Assembly: GCA_964019695.1 (NCBI GenBank)
Contig: OZ026515.1
Span: 72,551,644 to 72,615,643, forward strand
DNA length: 64,000 nt
Reading direction: 5' to 3'
DNA from: Loripinus fragilis
Taxonomy: Eukaryota > Mollusca > Bivalvia > Lucinida > Lucinidae
Part shown: positions 11,359 to 22,344 of the stretch, one piece after another
Layout: each line of letters begins with the position of its first letter
How positions within the stretch are numbered: position 1 is the stretch's first letter
Notes under the pieces: model-generated
The model's database searches: none
What the model was told of the DNA's origin: nothing
The model's input: only the letters and a program-made list of their open reading frames with translations
Program-made: the position numbers and the translations under genes

Positions 11359-11915
11359 CGTAGACTACAAAACTTGGCACCAAATTCAAGTTGAGACATT
11401 GCATTTTGATCAAAATGATTAAATTTACGAATTTTCTAATTTAATATTTATGAATATTAATGAATACTTAAGAAATAAGAGGACATTTGTAGAAAATTAA
11501 GGTGATTTACGTTCAAAATAACCACTAAGTCAGCTGCCAACTATGACTAACTTAAAAACTAGGTACTAAATAAAAGCTCAGACATTTTCATTTGATGAAA
11601 ATGATTTAATATACAAATGATATAGTTTGAATATCCATAAAATATTAATGTAAACATAAGAAATAAGACAAAATTGGAAGATTGATTAAGGTGGTATCCC
11701 TACCAAATTACATCTACGCCAGTTGCTTACTATCCTAGACTACAAAACTTGGTACCAAATAAAAGTTGAGATACAGGTATGCGACCCTATAATTAGATGT
11801 ATTCGAAATATCAAATTTTCATATTCACGAATATTAAAGAACACATAAAAAGAATAAGTAAAAAAAGTAGAAAACTAAAGTGGTTTGACCTATGAAATAA
11901 CCTATAGTCCAGCTA
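11359..11915 (+). repeat. 188-bp tandem repeat array, right part
   Basis: The array resumes after the insertion. The landmark 'aatatt.atgaatattaatg' appears near 11440, 11632 and 11820, again about 188-192 bp apart. The last unit fades at 'aacctatagtccagct'. Confidence 0.88.
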
Positions 11916-12239
11916 TTATAATGAATGTTTCATTAATAGCACGATTTTGAACTAGTTTCAAGCTACAAAAATAGAAAGAACACAAAGAGATGAATAATAA
12001 AACAAAGACCAACACAGAACCCCCACAAATATTCTGAGGTACATTAAACAATGAATCAAAGACACTGTAAGTTTCTGTATGATTTTGGCGGCCATCCCAA
12101 AAACATGCAAATAAGCTCAATAAGACGTCATTTCTCAGCTTGCAAAAATTGGTTTTCGGATTTAGCATGCCAAATTACCTTAAAGAAATGTGTCAGACCT
12201 TTTGTCTTCAGAGAAAAGTCCATACTTGATACTTTTAAA
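11916..12239. other. spacer between the 188-bp array and the right arm
   Basis: The plus-strand frame at 12051 and the minus-strand frame at 11902 carry no recognisable domain. I could not match this spacer to the equivalent 8401-8572 on the left. Confidence 0.4.
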
Positions 12240-13015
12240 ATTCGTATTTCGTGATTCTGTTTTCTGCGAGTATAAAGTTATCTCCCCTTTTTTCAATATG
12301 ACGCTACCCATTTCTGAGAGTGCGCCCCAAACAAAAAATAAGCATAGACATCTATCTTTAAATGAAGACTGGTTTCATCTTTTAGGGTGATGAGGTTATT
12401 TTTTTCTAAAAAGCATTCAGAAATTGCGCCTAATCAAGTGTATTGGTGAAATGTACGAAAACAGAGTATTTTTCACACGGGGATAGCAACTTTGCAAGCA
12501 CCTTTTCGAGCCGTCAAGCATGTCAGAATTCTGTTAATCATGTTTTTGAATAGCAAATTGATATTTCTATTCAAATTTATCAAGTTTTACGCATTTTTAC
12601 TAAAAATAACGGTATTATTAGAAACGATATCGAGGGAAATATTCTATTTTATAGGGTAGTAAGAGTTATCCCTCATTAGCTATATCTCCAAATAAAGAAA
12701 ATGAGCCAAATTTGATTTAAAAATAAATAAAAGTTAAATTGATTTTAGAAAATAAAATGATTTACGAAAAAATAATGTTCTAAAACTGCAAAAAAACGTT
12801 TCGAAATTCGTACTTCACAATTTCCTTTTTTGCAAGGATAGAGTTATCTCCCCTTTTTTAGATATGACGCTACCAATTTTCGAGCGTACGACCCAATCAA
12901 AATTAAAGTAGAGGCATTTAGTTTTGATTTGAGACCGGTTTCATCCTTTATGACGATGAGGTAAGTTTTCTCAAAAAGTAAGCCTTATATGAAATTCAGC
13001 AACGCGCCTAGTAGT
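12240..13015 (-). repeat. right inverted arm of the composite element
   Basis: The reverse complement aligns with 7640-8400 in the same module order. Landmarks on the plus strand are 'gagttatctccccttttt' at 12843, 'gagcgtacgacccaatca' at 12880, 'catcctttatgacgatgagg' at 12942, 'agggtagtaagagttatcc' at 12653 and 'tgacgctacccatttctgag' at 12299. The arm is diverged (visible substitutions and small indels). The outer boundary is near 'caacgcgcctagtag', which mirrors 'ataggcgcgttgctg' in the left arm. Confidence 0.72.
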
Positions 13016-13081
13016 AAAATATTAACATAGCGATAGAGTTTAAAAGAAACTCTTTATGGAGAACGTGAACTCAGAGTTGAT

Positions 13082-13136
13082 TTGTCTGTAGTTTGTGAAT
13101 GTGGTATTTCCTGATCATACTCACTTTTTTTTTTAT
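13082..13136 (+). repeat. isolated retroelement 3' tail
   Basis: 'gtggtatttcctgatcatac' followed by 'tcac' and a T run matches the end of the fragment at 10544-11358. Only the last roughly 55 bp are present. Confidence 0.6.
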
Positions 13137-13312
13137 CCCAACTCAAATATCAAAAAATTTTGAATATTAAAAAGCGATATTTGGTCCCAATTTCAAATAT
13201 CAAAATAGAATTTTGAATATAAAAAAGTCAATATTTGGTGCCGATTACAATATCAAAAAATGTAAAAGAGATATTTGGCCCAATTTAGAATGTCAAAATA
13301 AAATTTTGTAAG
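13137..13312 (+). repeat. short AT-rich tandem repeat, about 63 bp x 3
   Basis: Recurring words are 'caaatatcaaaa', 'attttgaatat' and 'gatatttggtccc'. The copies are diverged. Confidence 0.65.
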
Positions 13313-13479
13313 TCCACATAGTAACCTGGTACCATACCTCGTTTCTATCGTTGAAGTAGTCACATTTCGTTCAGCATACTTGTGTGCACTTGTGTGCACT
13401 TATAACCATTTTCCTGTCAGCCGTCTGCTCTCTCATCTGTTGAGTTCTTAGGTATCCTTAACTGCAAACAATAAGGAAC

Positions 13480-13626
13480 TGCTACTAAAGAATTCGCTCT
13501 CTTTGGGAGCAAAATTCTTTCCTTTTCCCACTCTGAAAAGGGACGCAATTGAAGTGAATCACTGCTTGATCCAGTCACCTCCCTTTGATAGGCGTAACTT
13601 TTTCAGCGTTCTGGCTACGCCATTGA
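13480..13626 (-). mobile_element. hAT-like MITE, truncated copy (reverse)
   Basis: The reverse complement begins at the terminal 'atggcgtagccag', then runs through 'ggatcaagcagtgatt', 'cttcaattgcgtccctttt' and 'gagcgaattctttag'. It matches 14286-14455 in order but lacks the distal third. The terminal 'cagtggcgtagccag' type is typical of hAT elements. Confidence 0.65.
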
Positions 13627-13689
13627 TAAATAACTAGCAACTATATCTACTTGATATTGCTAAAATCAAGGTCATGTAGTCATGCAGCT

Positions 13690-13870
13690 GATGCCTCTAA
13701 TAAACGCCCATGCTGACGCAACCAGGGAGGCTAGAGGTCTCAAGTTTGGTCTAAGCCTTCATCTACATCCATACTTTGTGTATGCGAGCACTGAAGGCTC
13801 AGGCGAGTCTGTGCATATGCACAGACTCGACTGAACCTTCGCTGCTCGATGATGCGATAAGTACCAAAAT
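13690..13870. repeat. dispersed repeat with perfect hairpin 'gagtctgtgcatatgcacag'
   Basis: The 26-bp perfect palindrome at 13804-13829 is flanked by 'cttcatctacatccatactt' on the left and 'cttcgctgctcgatgatgcg' on the right. Related apices occur at 21269-21294, 56128-56150 (degenerate) and 49132-49150. Flanking words such as 'cgttta/taagagg' and 'ggatacgtcag' recur at 21350 and 56195. This is probably one MITE family. The 99-codon ORF across it is incidental. Confidence 0.55.
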
Positions 13871-14285
13871 ATCATGTTTTATTCTTAGAGAAATCAGAAA
13901 AAAGTATGTGTTGCAATCAAGATTTACGAGGATTACCGACTTAACACGAACTAGGTCACGTGATGGTGTCCATGTGGTTCATGTGACTGGAGACAGCCTC
14001 GTGTCGCGGTGTAAAAGTGGCTTGCCATCTGGTCGGCAAACACCGTCAATTTCACCTCATACTAAAAGACCCTAATGCCTCATTAAATTTTATAAGACTG
14101 CCGGAGAAAATTATAGGTTCAATTATTTGGCAAAATTTTGAAATTGATGTGTAAACTGAATTGAGGCGGAAGCCAGAGAAAAAGACCTTATAAATATGAC
14201 CATACCGTGTTCCATGAAGTGGAGCTGAAATGCTGAGACTATTCTTATTAAAACCATCAATCCATGGGACCAGAGCTTCAGTAAC

Positions 14286-14535
14286 AGTGGCGTAGCCAGG
14301 ACGCCGCAAAAAGTACGCACATCAAAGGGCGACTACTGGATCAAGAAGTGATTCTCTTCAATTGCGTCCCTTTTCGATATTGGCACTTATCTTAAAGGAG
14401 AGAATTCGCTCCCAGAGCGAATTCTTACCTTTAAGAGAAGTTCCTTATACAAGTAAAATCACTTTTACTACATTAGGTGACTTCTCTTGAAAATTTCTAT
14501 TTTTATTACGCACGTAATGGGAGCTACGCCAATGA
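14286..14535 (+). mobile_element. hAT-like MITE with internal hairpin
   Basis: The left terminus 'cagtggcgtagccagg' and right terminus 'gggagctacgccaatg' are inverted repeats. The middle has a hairpin, 'ggagagaattcgctc' / 'gagcgaattcttacc', near 14396-14430. A truncated inverse copy lies at 13480-13626. The flanks both contain 'agtaa', but I cannot define an exact 8-bp duplication. There is no transposase. Confidence 0.7.
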
Positions 14536-16091
14536 GTAAGCAGCTGAATTAAATAAAAATGATATGAGCCAGCACATGGTATTTTGGAATTTATCACACT
14601 TTTAAACACCCATACTGGCATATCCAAATGGGGCTAGCGATTCTGAGTCATCATCCACATCCCTACTTTGTGTCTCTGGCGTGTCATCATCATAGTCTAT
14701 CCTATGGCACCAAGCGGAGGGACAATGCACGTACACAAGCAAGAACATGATATATTTTATTGCGTTGGAATATAGCTACTGGACGACATAAGCAAACTAC
14801 AGACATCTGCAGCCACCCTTTAACTAATTTTTGCTGAATGAAAGGGTGCATTCTTACTGTTCATCGCGTTGGAATAACCTACTGGACGAAACAATCAAAC
14901 GACACATACGATCTGCAGTCATCTGTTCACTCATTTTCGCCGAAGGAAAGGGTACAGTCGTACCATTTATACTGGACGAAATCAGCAAACTATTTTGGTT
15001 GCTAAATTTTGCTCTACAATAACAAAATTACAAACCCTTGGTCTGCACTGTTTGCGAATATCTCATTTTTGGGGCACTGTGTGTAAATGGGCTAGTGTTT
15101 TCTGTAAACATTTTTGACTTATACATGTTTTCTCAAATATCGTATAGACAGTCACGTATATAACCATTTACCATAACTGGTTATGCAACAATAGCAAAAG
15201 TAACCTGTTTGAGTGAAAGTGTTTATCTTCACATAATGGAGTTATCATAATGTTGATGGTCATTTTAGCTAAAAGACCCTTTTAACTAAACAATTATGCT
15301 ATATAATTATCTACGCATCATCTAGAAATGTGTACGCAAGGCCATTGAAGATCTGGAAATAAGCTATTTGTAACGCACATCAGTTTTATTTTTTGAATTT
15401 GCAAATTTGAACTTGGCACATAACCTAGATAAGTAACTTCATGTAGATATACTTTGTAATCATGTTGAAAAGGCATAGTGTTTACTTCTTCTTAACTCAT
15501 TGAGCTATAGATATGCAAATGAATAACTAACTGATGACAAAGTACCCGATCAGCATGTTAAGCACATTCTCTTAGTCTGGACATTCTATGTTTGCGTGAG
15601 CATGGCATATATCGCGTGACTCGGGTAGCATGTTGATGGATATGTCATTAGACGTCCCTAAATAGCTGCTGAAAGGGTAACTTGGTACACCTGGGCTGTA
15701 CTGTGGAGAAATTAGCAATTAAGGGTATTTATTTTGTGGGAGGAAGTGGGAGGGGGAATTGTATGTACATGCAAATTAAGGCGTAAAACGCTCCTCAAAT
15801 ATGTCAAAATATTTGCATAATTAGCGTATCAGAAATCATGTTTTAGCATTTTAACAATATAACGACCACATTATCATTTTATTGTTATAATTTCTTTCCT
15901 AACAATGAGCTTTTGTATTTTAGAAAATGATTTGAGACTGGAGCCCATGGAAAATGTTGGGATTTGATTTTGATTCAATAGTTCTGTTTTTATTTTCGAT
16001 AATGAACACAGAAATAAGGAGGATATGCACTAGTCTAAGTTTGAAATGGGTCCGACATTTGGCATCAATTCAGGGTTGTCAACTGTAAGTA
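14536..16091. other. unassigned intergenic DNA
   Basis: The block near 14640-14700 resembles 'catcatccacatccctactt' of the 13690 repeat, so it may be a relic. The remainder (to 16091) shows no gene or repeat I can support. Confidence 0.4.
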
Positions 16092-16296
16092 CAGTTAAAC
16101 GTTTCTGTCTTAAGCGGCCACTCAAAAAAGACCAAAAATTGGTTTTCAAGACGATCGCTTAATGCAGGTCAAACGTATTGCAGAATGCTCCAAGAGAGCA
16201 TTCTGCAATACTTTCGACCTTCATTAATCTACCATTTGTCTTTACGATCTTTGTTTTTTTCTATTTTTGAGTGGCCGCCTAAGACAGGTTTTACTG
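16092..16296. mobile_element. Tc1/mariner-type palindromic MITE
   Basis: TA flanks at 16090-16091 and 16297-16298 bound long inverted termini. The left begins 'cagttaaacg' and the right ends 'cctgtcttactg'-like sequence ('aagacaggttttactg'); both contain 'ggccactcaaaaa' or its complement. The apex 'attgcagaatgctc' / 'gagcattctgcaat' is near perfect. It is 205 bp with no ORF. Confidence 0.82.
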
Positions 16297-16449
16297 TAAT
16301 GTCACAATCCAAGATCAGAGAGTTTGACCAACCTATGGCACCGGCATAAAAGATGCGCACATAAAAGCCACAAGAAAGAACCCCAAAACAGCCAGCTACC
16401 TCTTCCTCAGAGAGATGACACCAAGAACTACACCACAACATCAGGCTCA

Positions 16450-16661
16450 GAGGTTATTAAACTTGTTTTCATGCTCAACTCAACTGAGCATGAAATTTCA
16501 ACTTCTCATAAAAACTAATATGCTGAAAAATAAAGACTGCTTGTTTTAAACTCTCAGATGCTATATTTGTGATGCTCACAAATGTTAAAGTGTCAACAAT
16601 TTATAAGCTTGATAAATTTCATGTTTAGTTGAGTTGATTATGAAATAAGTGTTATTACCTC
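16450..16661. mobile_element. MITE with about 50-bp inverted termini
   Basis: The left terminus 'gaggttattaaacttg' continuing 'atgctcaactcaac' is mirrored by the right 'gttgagttgattatgaaa' continuing 'gtgttattacctc'. The inner part is AT-rich and unique. The 64-codon frame across the left end is incidental. Confidence 0.6.
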
Positions 16662-17202
16662 GGGACTAGGACTGAACACGATACTCCGATATACAATCAT
16701 GCATCCACCACCACCTCCACCAAATGACTTTCATGCCATATTAATAAATATGCAACATTTACCATGTTTACAAACAGCGTAAAACCGCGTTTTGTGGTGT
16801 ATTATCTGGGTTTACGCTGTTTTCAAATGTTTCATTTTTTGGATAAGTTGCATATATGTTTTTAAATGCATTAACCCTGTTGCCCGAGTGCGTACATTGA
16901 ATTTTATGCCAGTTGCGCCCTTGTAAAGGATTCATGTTGCCCAAATAATGGTTTATTATTATATATTGTGGGTGATTTTTATACCAAGTTGGTACATGCA
17001 AGAAGCCATAATATAAATTATACGAGTACGAAAACTAAGCATAAACACTTCTGATGATAAAGCAGAGCATTTTTCGCAGGCTAACCTACGTCTTTGTTGC
17101 TTGACAATGCAGTACCAAGATACCATGTTCTGGCTCAATATTTGCTTCAATTTTGATATGTGCCTTAAAAGTATAAATAAAATACAATTTTCGAACTTTC
17201 TG
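16662..17202. other. unassigned intergenic DNA
   Basis: Two overlapping minus-strand frames (77 and 63 codons) have no recognised motif. Confidence 0.4.
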
Positions 17203-17255
17203 GCTAGTCTATAGACAAAATAACTGAAGACAATTGCATTTATAGACTAGCCATA
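17203..17255. repeat. short inverted repeat
   Basis: 'tggctagtctata' and 'tatagactagcca' are about 26 bp apart, probably a very small MITE or its relic. Confidence 0.55.
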
Positions 17256-18719
17256 AACAAGAAATTATAATTGCATTTTACATGTATATATAACGAACAA
17301 CACTTTTATTAGCAGACTATCTAAGTGTACGGACTTCATACAGGAATCTAGCTTTCAGAAACAATATAATACTGATACCCTGAAGTTTAGAATACATACG
17401 TCAGTGATTTGGTATACCCACGTATAACATACGCACGCTCGCACATTTTACATTACTCATTACGATAAAACACGTGCAAAATTCTCTAACACAAAATTTA
17501 ACATGACCATTTCTCGTTTTTGTACTTTCTTTGTCACCGTAAAAATGAGTTCAACAATGTCACGAAGGAGGCATGCATATCAAGAAAAAATCACGTCGTT
17601 TTATATGGTAGTAGACAATACTAAACCAGGATATTAAGCTACAGAGACTACCTACAATTGGGATTATTTATGTTAGTATAGATATTACACTTACTAAATT
17701 GCTAGTGGTAAAGGCGCTGATCAGGCTGTGCAGATGTGTGATCTGGTATGCGCACTTGTCATTCTCATATGACAACAGTTATTTTTCTCATAACGAGGCA
17801 TAGTTACCATCATCGAACGTCGCAATGTTTTACTAATTAAAGCGAATTAAAGAAACTCGTGCAAAACATGGCAACATATGTATATATTTTGAGTCCAATT
17901 AATAATATTTCTTGTAATTATCTCTTGAAAGAGTCTGTCTAGGAATGCATTGATGTTTAATAAAATATTGTTTACGCTAAAGCAATGCTGCGCCTTACAT
18001 TTCGTTTCGGTTAGATAACACTATTTGGGAGAGGTCACATTTTAACATCATTCCTGAACACAGTAATTTCTACACACACGTAGGCTACATAACATAACCT
18101 TAAAAGTGGGCCTACAAATAAACACGATCCTAGACAAAGGTCAGAGATCTCAACAGATATGCATATATACTCTGGTAATCCAAGGAATTCCTGAACAGCA
18201 AAACAGCAGATCGTGACGTCACTTCATCTTCAGGGTAATATCATAGGACTTCTATAAAGCTGTCATCATTACCATCAACATCAACGTTGCTTTGTCAATG
18301 AAGTACCACACTGGCCACCATTGTCGCAGGTCTGACCACCTGCCTGGCCTGTCATTTGCGTAGATTCTGTTTACCTCATAAAACAACTGCAATATAAATG
18401 TAAATTATATATTTATTGAATAGTAATAGCTTTATTTACAATATGTAATGATGTGCTGTACTGTGCAATACAGTACACACAGACATATATGTAGGTATGT
18501 CAGTAAGTCATATAATAATATGAAGGGACACGGTAGATATAGTGTCAACACACTGCATATACCTTGTAGTCCGCCATTTTATCTCAAATTCCTTATTTAC
18601 TAACTACTAATATTTCATGAGATGTAGCAAAATATGATAAACGTAAATGATTTCCATGTAATGAAGAATGAATACATACCTGCAATATATATGTAAAGTA
18701 TATAACAAGCTGCGCGCTA
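17256..18719. other. unassigned intergenic DNA
   Basis: No gene is visible. A short 'gctgatcaggctgtgcagat' near 17718 resembles the hairpin apices described elsewhere but lacks a full mirror arm. Confidence 0.4.
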
Positions 18720-19460
18720 GAGCTCTAGATTAGAAATATCTCCTCCTGAATCACTGGTCCAAATGCAAAATAAATTCACGGAATGTTCCTCATAATGCCC
18801 TCTACCAAAATAGCCTAAATGGTTTTGCTCCGCCAAACAAAATGGATGTCAGGGCTGTAGATAATAAATATATTTAAACGGCATCTTCTCCTAAACCACT
18901 GTCCCAAATTCAAAATAATTTCACACAGATGTTTCTTATAAGGCCCTCTGGCAAAATTGCTCAATTGGTTCTGCATTGCTGGAAAAACTCGGCAACCAGA
19001 TTTAAAATTGAACTCTTTATACAACATCTGACCCATTAGTCCAGATTCAAAATAACATTATTATTCCAGTATCTAGGCAATGTTAAAATGTATAAGTATG
19101 TAAAAATTGATCAAAATATACCACGCGGTTCAAGGGTTATGAGCATTTTCACTAAAAGACCTCGACCTACCAAAATGATGCTCGTCGAATCCTCAACACT
19201 GTTATGCAAACCAGTATCTGAAAAATGTAATAATAAATAAGTATGCAAAATTTGATCTAAAACTAACATCTGGTTCAAGACTAATGAGCATTTTTACTAA
19301 CTGACCATAACCCGCGTGACTGATGCTCGGCAAAGCCTTGTCCATCAAAAAATGCTGTTACGCAGGCCAGTGGTTAGACCATGTTCAGTGACATGCATAC
19401 GTATGCAATATTTGATCAAAATATACCAAGTGGTTCAAGAGTTATGGACATTTTCACCAA
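18720..19460. repeat. diverged tandem blocks (about 160 bp units)
   Basis: Two units with 'tctcctcctgaatcactg' / 'tctcctaaaccactg' and 'gccctct.gcaaaat' lie near 18735 and 18887. Three units with 'gtatg.aaaatttgatc' and 'ggttcaag.gttatgagcat' lie near 19094, 19241 and 19401. The divergence is high. Confidence 0.55.
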
Positions 19461-19531
19461 ATGACCACGGATGGACTCACACAGATCTACAGGTCGTGCA
19501 ATAATACAATGCTGCCCGCAACACATAAGTC

Positions 19532-20103
19532 GGTATTAGTAGACTTTTCGCTTACTGTAATGGCGGCAACTTTAATATTCATATCTGGGTTTGTTTCTGC
19601 TATTTCATCTGCTAAAGAAGGGAAATCTGGTTTTATTTATAATTTGGTAAAGAGTTAATAAGCTTTTTGAGCCGCGCAAACGTGCGTGCATTTCATGAAA
19701 ATCCTAACCGTATACACACTGAACTCACATTTATTAACCCTTAAAGCGCATAATCACATAATGTATGTTTTTGTCGTCCACTAAACTATTTGAAGCCTCA
19801 TAGATAAACAATGTGAACCCAGATCAGACTGATCCTGTAGGAGCAGTCTGATCGTGGTCCACAATGTTTGCGTCTGTGCTTATGTTAAATAGACACTATC
19901 AGATGCAATTATTTTACTGGCGCTTTAAGGACTAAATAATGAGTTTTGCGTCTGTACTGAAGTAATGACGCAATATGATACAGTTACTTTTGAATAAAAC
20001 CACGCCTCATTTTCAGCTTTTATCTGTGTCTAAAGTTGACGAGTCCTAATTACGCATTCATGAGGTGCCGCCTTTACAGTTACCAAAAAGTCATATAATA
20101 CCA
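19532..20103 (-). mobile_element. non-autonomous palindromic DNA element, copy 2
   Basis: The reverse complement aligns end to end with 1262-1843, including both termini ('actgtaatggcggcaacttt' left, 'gccgcctttacagttacc' right), the inner 'attaacccttaaagcgc' / 'gcgctttaaggac' pair and the central hairpin 'cagatcagactgatcc' ... 'cagtctgatcgtgg'. Two differently placed copies with the same ends define the element. The 65-codon plus-strand frame at 19461-19658 crosses the terminus and is not conserved in copy 1. Confidence 0.75.
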
Positions 20104-20204
20104 CCATTATTTTCATGCTGCTGCGGTAAAAATGACGTGCATAATCAACACACTGCCACCTGTTCACATACCATTACTGGAAGCTAGCTTGAATATTTTT
20201 TTAG

Positions 20205-20300
20205 TTATCTCGGGATCCAGAGTGACGGATGGACGGACAGATGCACGGACAGAAGGAGGGCAAACCTATACTCCCCTCCGTAGGGGACTAAAATTAAAAC
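20205..20300 (-). repeat. dispersed repeat fragment, gtccgt-rich
   Basis: The reverse complement gives 'cccctacggaggggagtata', then a run of 'ctgtccgtgcatctgtccgt' words. It is the same type of sequence as at 50-150. Confidence 0.45.
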
Positions 20301-20679
20301 CCTAGATGTGGAGAATAGACATTGCATGGCATGACCTAATTTTGAAGAAAAAAATGATTCAAATCTGCATGCCGTTATATAAATATGCATCAAAATGTAC
20401 ACTGCTGTAAATGATGTGCTTTTGAAATTGTTTCACATGGAGAGGAAATAAAGAATATTAATGTTAAACCCGAATAATCAAACAATATGGAATTCACTGC
20501 TTCGACCCGGTGAAAGCAACAAAACACTGCAGCAACCATTTGCATGTTAATGTTTGTATCTGCATGTTTGTCAACTTACACTCCGATTTTCTCCCAAGAA
20601 CATACCTTGGAAGCTAACAAACGCTTCCCATAAGCACTACAAAAACTGTTTTTTGCGAAATTGATACAAGGGCCAGGTA

Positions 20680-21180
20680 CACTGATGCTCGCGTATTTGT
20701 CCTGCGAATTCGCGTTTCGTGCGCATTTTCAATGCGTTGTACGCACGTACGATTTAAAGTGCGTTGAAAACGCGCATCAACTCGTAACAACGCAAGGCAA
20801 GATTCATGGATATTCATATGTGCTGGGAAGCGTTAGTGCGTTAACCAATCAAAATTGCCTATTTAGAAAAAATCGATATTGAAGTGTGTTGACTTTCTTA
20901 TAGGTAATCTAATCTAAACGTTGAAATTTGCTATATTATTGTGTCCTTTGAAACGTCTTTTATCCTTCCTATAATGAATGACTAAGCAGCAATGCTATAC
21001 AATGCGGAACTGCGTTGCTACGCAGTGATAAACGTTGATTCGCGTTAATAAACCAGCTGTATCGATTGGTAGACAGGTAAATGCGTTTCACTGCAGTTCA
21101 ACGCATTATCGGTAACGAGCGGCGATTGGCTATTTGGAATTCGCGTTGAAAATACAGTGCGTATTACCTGCTTTTTCACT
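20680..21180. repeat. GCGTT/AACGC-rich block
   Basis: This block has many 'gcgtt', 'acgcac' and 'cgcg' words in otherwise AT-rich, CpG-poor DNA, for example 'aattcgcgtttcgtgcgc' and 'ttcgcgttgaaaa'. The words point in both directions, as in a degenerate palindromic element. No second copy is in the window. The open frames on both strands (67-73 codons) are probably by-products. Confidence 0.4.
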
Positions 21181-21229
21181 TTGTTTTCAACTCGAATTTG
21201 AAAAGGACAAATAGGCAGGGGTAGTGTAG

Positions 21230-21420
21230 TGCACTAGATATCGGCAAATAACGCATCATTAAGCCTCGAGTCTGCGCATATGCACAGACTCGTCAGAGTC
21301 TTCGCTGCCCGCATACAAGAAGTATGGGTGTAGAAACTTTAGACTTCCAGCTTCGCAGGATACGTCAGCTTGAACGTTTATAAGAGGTATTACCGCAATA
21401 AGCACCGATATCTCGTGTCT
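21230..21420. repeat. second copy of the 'gcatatgc' hairpin repeat
   Basis: The hairpin 'cgagtctgcgcatatgcaca' continues 'gactcg' at 21269-21294. It is followed by 'cttcgctgcccgcatac', 'cagcttcgcaggatacgtca' and 'cgtttataagaggt', words shared with 13690-13870 and 56070-56215. Confidence 0.55.
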
Positions 21421-21894
21421 GGCTCATCAGGAATATGGACTTGACCTTGACCCTTTCCGTATTGTGATTAATATTTAAGTTCATTGTTGCCATATGCTAA
21501 TAATGGTTCTTTACGACACTGATTGCTATTTTACTTTTCACAATCAGTCCTAATATTCAATTTTCTTCACTTCGTCTCATTTTAAATAGTTTTCTTTATT
21601 GTTTATAATACAATATGGCAACATTTGTGAGGTTTCAACATTCACATTTCCATAAGGATCGGTTAGTTACGATTATCAACCTTGACTGCGTCATCTGTTT
21701 GTTTTTCTCAAACAGATCAAGATAACCTTTACTTGATGACCTGAACGGAAAGAATAAGTTTTCTTATTATTTTTAGGGAATGAATTCGGTGTTTTTCAGA
21801 TATTTACAGAATTCAGTATAGCAATATTGAATCGACCTTCGAACAATAAACAACAACAATAATAACAACTTTAAGTGATGTTTATAAGAGTATC

Positions 21895-22105
21895 CAGTGG
21901 CGGGTCCAGGGGGGGGGAGGGCTCCGGACACCCCTGGAAAATCACACGTTGCTATATGTTTCCTTACAAATACTGGTACGGACCCCCATCGAGAAGCAAT
22001 TGGATCCCTCGGGTCCAATTGCTTCTCGAGTGAGGTCCGTACGACCCTCTGTGAAATACGTTGATAACTAAAAATATTTTCAGCCCCCCCCCCCCCCCCC
22101 CCACA
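21895..22105. mobile_element. G-tract/C-tract MITE with central hairpin
   Basis: The left end is 'cagtggcgggtccagg' followed by a G run, and the right part is 'ttttcag' followed by about 20 C. Between them is a hairpin, 'cgagaagcaattgga' / 'tccaattgcttctcg', extended by 'ggtacggacc' / 'ggtccgtac'. The terminus resembles hAT elements. The right terminus is obscured by a (C)n(AC)n tract. Confidence 0.6.
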
Positions 22106-22200
22106 CACACGCACACCACAAACCTTGATTGAGAGAGCTGAAGAAAAATAAAGTATTTTAGAGGGATGGTAAATGTATTCATAATATCAATATGACTAGG

Positions 22201-22344
22201 CCTCGCGGTTATAAAACTTGAGTTCAGTTTCAGACTCAAAATAAAGGACAATGATTGGCTGCTTGCGGACACGTGTCCACAAGCAGCCAATCATTGCGCT
22301 TTATTTTGAGTCTGAGAATGAACTCAAATTTTATAACCTCGAGG
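22201..22344. repeat. 72-bp-arm perfect-centre palindrome
   Basis: The arms 22201-22272 and 22273-22344 are reverse complements with only about 8 mismatches and no loop. The centre is 'ggacacgtgtcc', and inner arms contain 'aatgattggctgcttg'. It is likely a self-complementary MITE. It contains CACGTG at the exact centre. Confidence 0.85.

Noticed and set aside
8573..11915. Centromeric satellite
   Set aside because: The monomer length is suggestive, but only about 13 diverged copies exist and they sit within inverted arms. There is no evidence for a centromere.
19461..19658. Hydrophobic 65-codon ORF
   Set aside because: It crosses the terminus of the 580-bp element, and the equivalent frame in the other copy has stops.
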